A DNA stretch of 64,000 nucleotides from positions 2,294,001-2,358,000 of the forward strand of contig OY282379.1 in assembly GCA_958295875.1 (NCBI GenBank), written 5' to 3'. The notes beneath the pieces were generated by a model. It was not told where the DNA came from, did no database searches, and was given only the letters and a program-made list of their open reading frames with translations. Of this stretch, positions 61,582-64,000 are shown in pieces (position 1 is the stretch's first letter; each line of letters opens with the position of its first letter). Made by a program: the position numbers and the translations under genes. This DNA comes from an uncultured Pseudomonadales bacterium. Its GTDB lineage: Bacteria; Pseudomonadota; Gammaproteobacteria; Pseudomonadales; Azotimanducaceae.

Positions 61582-62625
61582 CTACCGGGTGACGCCTTCG
61601 CAGAAGCCGGCGATGCTGCGCGCCGTCTCGCGGCTGATGTCTGGGCAGGTCATCGGGAAAATCTCGGTGCCGTGGATGGTGCCCATCACTTGGCGGCACT
61701 GCGCCTTCACGCCGGCGCGGCACAGCAGGCGGTAGAAGTTGATGCCCTCGTCGCGCAGCGGGTCGCATTCGTTCACGCTGATGACGGTGGGCGGCAGGCC
61801 GCGCACATCGTCTTCCGTCGCAAAGCCGGGCCAAGCGAGCGGGTTGCCCTTTTCGAGCTCCTCGATGCCGTAGGCCATCGCGCCGCGATTGTTGTGCAAA
61901 TCCAACAGGATGCCGTTGTTCTCGATGGATGAAGGGTTTTCGTCCATGGGCCAGCGGCCGGCGATGTACGGGCACAGGGAGTACAAGCCGCGGATGACGC
62001 CGATGTCGCCATCCCGCAGCAGCTTGAGGCCAGTGGCCAGCGTGAGGTTGCCGCCACCGCTTTCGCCGGCAACGATGATGTTGTCCGCGTCGATGCCGAG
62101 CTTGCCGGCGTTCGCGGCCACCCACTTCACGCCGGAGACGCAATCGTTCAAACCGGCGGGGTAGGGCGCCACTTCCGGCACCGAGGAGGCCGTCAAGCAG
62201 TTGCGGAAGTCCACCATCGCCACCGCAACGCCTTGCGCGGCGATGATCCTGCCCCAAGCGCGATAGTTCCCGTCGAAGCAGGACATCACCATCATGCCGC
62301 CGCCGTGGATGTAGTAGACGCATGGCTTCGCGTCATCCCCATCCGGACGAATGAATTGGATGTTGATGGTGTTGCCGTCCGGCTGCGACGGCACCTCGAA
62401 CTTGGTGACCGTGAGGCCCCCTGAAGGGGCAATCTCTTCGGTGTCGCAGGTGTTCATGAACGCCTTCAGCGCCTCGTCCGCAGCGCGCGCCTCGGGCGTG
62501 TTCGCTTGCGCCAATGCCTCTTCTCGGCTGGCTGTGTCCGACTGGGCGGGGATGGGGAACGCCCCCATCATGGCTTTGATGCGGGGCTCGATGCGCGGGT
62601 CTTCCAGAATCTTGCTTTCGCTCAC
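61582..62625 (-). CDS. alpha/beta hydrolase fold-3, hormone-sensitive-lipase family esterase
   Basis: A 347-residue esterase of the HSL group. The oxyanion motif HGGG is at 107-110, and the nucleophile elbow is 'VAGESGGGN' with S189. The acid lies in 'NECDPLRDEG' and the His in 'MGTIHGTE'. These enzymes hydrolyse short-chain carboxylic esters. GTG 62625 begins one base after the TGA of the upstream gene, so translation is coupled. In context it could hydrolyse the ester product of the Baeyer-Villiger monooxygenase encoded upstream. Confidence 0.9.
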   Translation of the reverse strand: MSESKILEDPRIEPRIKAMMGAFPIPAQSDTASREEALAQANTPEARAADEALKAFMNTCDTEEIAPSGGLTVTKFEVPSQPDGNTINIQFIRPDGDDAKPCVYYIHGGGMMVMSCFDGNYRAWGRIIAAQGVAVAMVDFRNCLTASSVPEVAPYPAGLNDCVSGVKWVAANAGKLGIDADNIIVAGESGGGNLTLATGLKLLRDGDIGVIRGLYSLCPYIAGRWPMDENPSSIENNGILLDLHNNRGAMAYGIEELEKGNPLAWPGFATEDDVRGLPPTVISVNECDPLRDEGINFYRLLCRAGVKAQCRQVMGTIHGTEIFPMTCPDISRETARSIAGFCEGVTR

Positions 62626-62626
62626 G

Positions 62627-63700
62627 TCACTCGCCCCCTACGCTCGCTTCGTAATCCGCTTCGAGCAGCCGCGCGCCGCGCAGGATGTTGCCGAGAGCGT
62701 AGTTCGCCTCGTGGCAGGCGTATTCGTAGACGCTGCCGTCCGCGGCCGGCCAAGGATATTCGCCGCTCCAAGGCTCCTCCCACGAAGTGGGGTCTGTGAC
62801 GGTGAAGTTGTAGCTCAACGTGTCTGCATCGATGCGGCGGAAGCGTTCCACCACATGCAAATCCGCCGAGGCGCCGAACATGTAAAGGCCAGACTTGTCG
62901 CGGAAGTGCTTCGTCTCCACCACCAGCGTGTCGCCGTCCCACCAGCCGATGGAATCGCCCATCCACTTGCGCACTTCGGCCGGCCCATGCTCGCTGTTCA
63001 GGCGAATGATGCGAGCGTCATGCACCATCTCGTTCAAGATCATCACGTGGTCTGGCGTTTGCACGATGCGCTTCACGTTGTTGTAGAGCACCGGCAGCAT
63101 CGGCGGGCCGGATGTGGAGCCAAAGCCGAGCAAGCAGCGCTCGCCCAAGGGGCGGATTTCGGGATCGTCATAGGGGCCAACCGGGCGGTTCTGCTTCATC
63201 CACCAAGCCTCGCCGGTGTTCTCGCCGAAGAGGCTCAACACACCCATGGCGTTGGCCTGCCCCGCCGGCGTGAGCTGCGGCAACTGGCCGTTCGGCGGAT
63301 CGTGGATGATCGACGTGCGGTATTTGCCATCGACAACGAAGCCGTCGCTGCCAGGGTCGATCCAAAAGGCGTTGTAGCCGCCGACGTTGCCGGCCGCGCC
63401 GGGAGAGCCGTCGCCACCCACCGGCGGCGCGCCGCGGTTTGGGTCGCTCGGCTTGGAATCCGCTTCGATGATGCTCTGCACCAAGTCGTCGGCCAAGCTC
63501 TTGGCCTTCGCGGCCTCTTCCGGCGTGAGATACAGGTTGTCGCCGAACTCCTTCGGCCGTTGCAGCGGCGTGAGCGTGGCGATGTCGTAGACGCCGCTCA
63601 GGTCTGGCCGCCCATCTGCGGTGCGGGGAATGTCGGCGGCGGCGGTGAGCCCCCAAGATGCGGCCAATCCGGCGAGCAGGGAAAGCAGTGTGCGGGGCAT
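62627..63700 (-). CDS. secreted protein of a family opening 'R.ADG.PDLSGVYD'
   Basis: A 357-residue exported protein. A signal peptide ('LLSLLAGLAASWGLTAAAD') leads into 'IPRTADGRPDLSGVYD', the opening of a secreted family common in catabolic gene clusters of proteobacteria and acidobacteria. Other conserved-looking parts are 'RPLGERCLLGFGSTSGPPML', 'VQTPDHVMILNEMVHDARII', 'WMGDSIGWWDGDTLVVETKH' and 'YEYACHEANYALGNIL'. No enzyme motif is evident and the biochemical role is unknown. It sits directly before the HSL-type hydrolase and after the Baeyer-Villiger monooxygenase. Confidence 0.75.
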   Translation of the reverse strand: MPRTLLSLLAGLAASWGLTAAADIPRTADGRPDLSGVYDIATLTPLQRPKEFGDNLYLTPEEAAKAKSLADDLVQSIIEADSKPSDPNRGAPPVGGDGSPGAAGNVGGYNAFWIDPGSDGFVVDGKYRTSIIHDPPNGQLPQLTPAGQANAMGVLSLFGENTGEAWWMKQNRPVGPYDDPEIRPLGERCLLGFGSTSGPPMLPVLYNNVKRIVQTPDHVMILNEMVHDARIIRLNSEHGPAEVRKWMGDSIGWWDGDTLVVETKHFRDKSGLYMFGASADLHVVERFRRIDADTLSYNFTVTDPTSWEEPWSGEYPWPAADGSVYEYACHEANYALGNILRGARLLEADYEASVGGE

Positions 63701-63784
63701 GGCGAGCCTCCGTTTTTCGGTGCAGTCGCGCCTAACATACCAGAGGTTGCCGCCCGTCGGCGACGCCCCGCCCCGGCGTGCCGA

Positions 63785-64000
<216 letters not shown>

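Overview
This is a GC-rich bacterial chromosome segment. Its lipobox lipoproteins, TonB-dependent receptor, periplasmic quinoproteins and Tat-type signal point to a Gram-negative proteobacterium, probably a gammaproteobacterium. The many oxidative catabolic genes (CoA-transferases, Rieske oxygenase, Baeyer-Villiger monooxygenase, acyl-CoA enzymes, esterases) suit an environmental or host-associated heterotroph. The exact taxon is inference. I see no tRNA, rRNA, transposase, integrase or CRISPR array, and no gene-free stretch over 300 bases. The largest gaps are 25608-25869 and 43741-43985, each about 250 bases, and I see nothing convincing in them beyond room for promoters.

Layout. 1-16 kb: a DUF5916 outer-membrane protein (cut by the window edge), two coupled lipoproteins, a double CaiB/BaiF CoA-transferase, a PQQ sugar dehydrogenase, a beta-lactamase-fold esterase, a TonB-dependent receptor, a flavin oxidoreductase with a nucleoside hydrolase, a secreted metallophosphoesterase and an RDD membrane protein. 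16-28 kb: metabolic genes (DsbA-type isomerase, Rieske oxygenase plus luciferase-like oxidoreductase, cupin, fused crotonase/3-hydroxyacyl-CoA dehydrogenase) interleaved with accessory genes: a RelE-helicase fusion, a Fic-like protein with a degenerate active site, a PD-(D/E)XK nuclease and an ASCH-winged-helix protein.

28.7-43 kb: a continuous minus-strand cassette with every junction overlapping or at most 8 bases apart. In transcription order it holds a RadC-type JAMM protein, a UvrD helicase fused to a RecB/Cas4-like nuclease with a probable Fe-S cluster, a sacsin/Hsp90-like ATPase with a DUF3883 tail, a Schlafen/AlbA_2 ATP-binding regulator with a 12-bp repeat array, a type III-like methyltransferase (Mod), a type III-like helicase-nuclease (Res), a VapC-like PIN RNase and a truncated second copy of the AlbA_2 gene. 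This gene set and order is not one I recognise as a named defence system, and it is the best candidate for something undescribed.

43-64 kb: metabolism returns with an esterase, SRAP protein YedK, acyl-CoA dehydrogenase, oligopeptidase B, an orphan AddB-like nuclease, a cluster of quinohemoprotein dehydrogenase, enolase-superfamily enzyme and beta-propeller, and a final minus-strand group (Baeyer-Villiger monooxygenase, secreted protein, HSL-type hydrolase, amidase, cupin) that could oxidise a ketone to an ester and then hydrolyse it. A 33-codon remnant of an AAA/DUF4143 ATPase gene, preceded by a large inverted repeat, lies at 45.2 kb just outside the defence-like cassette.
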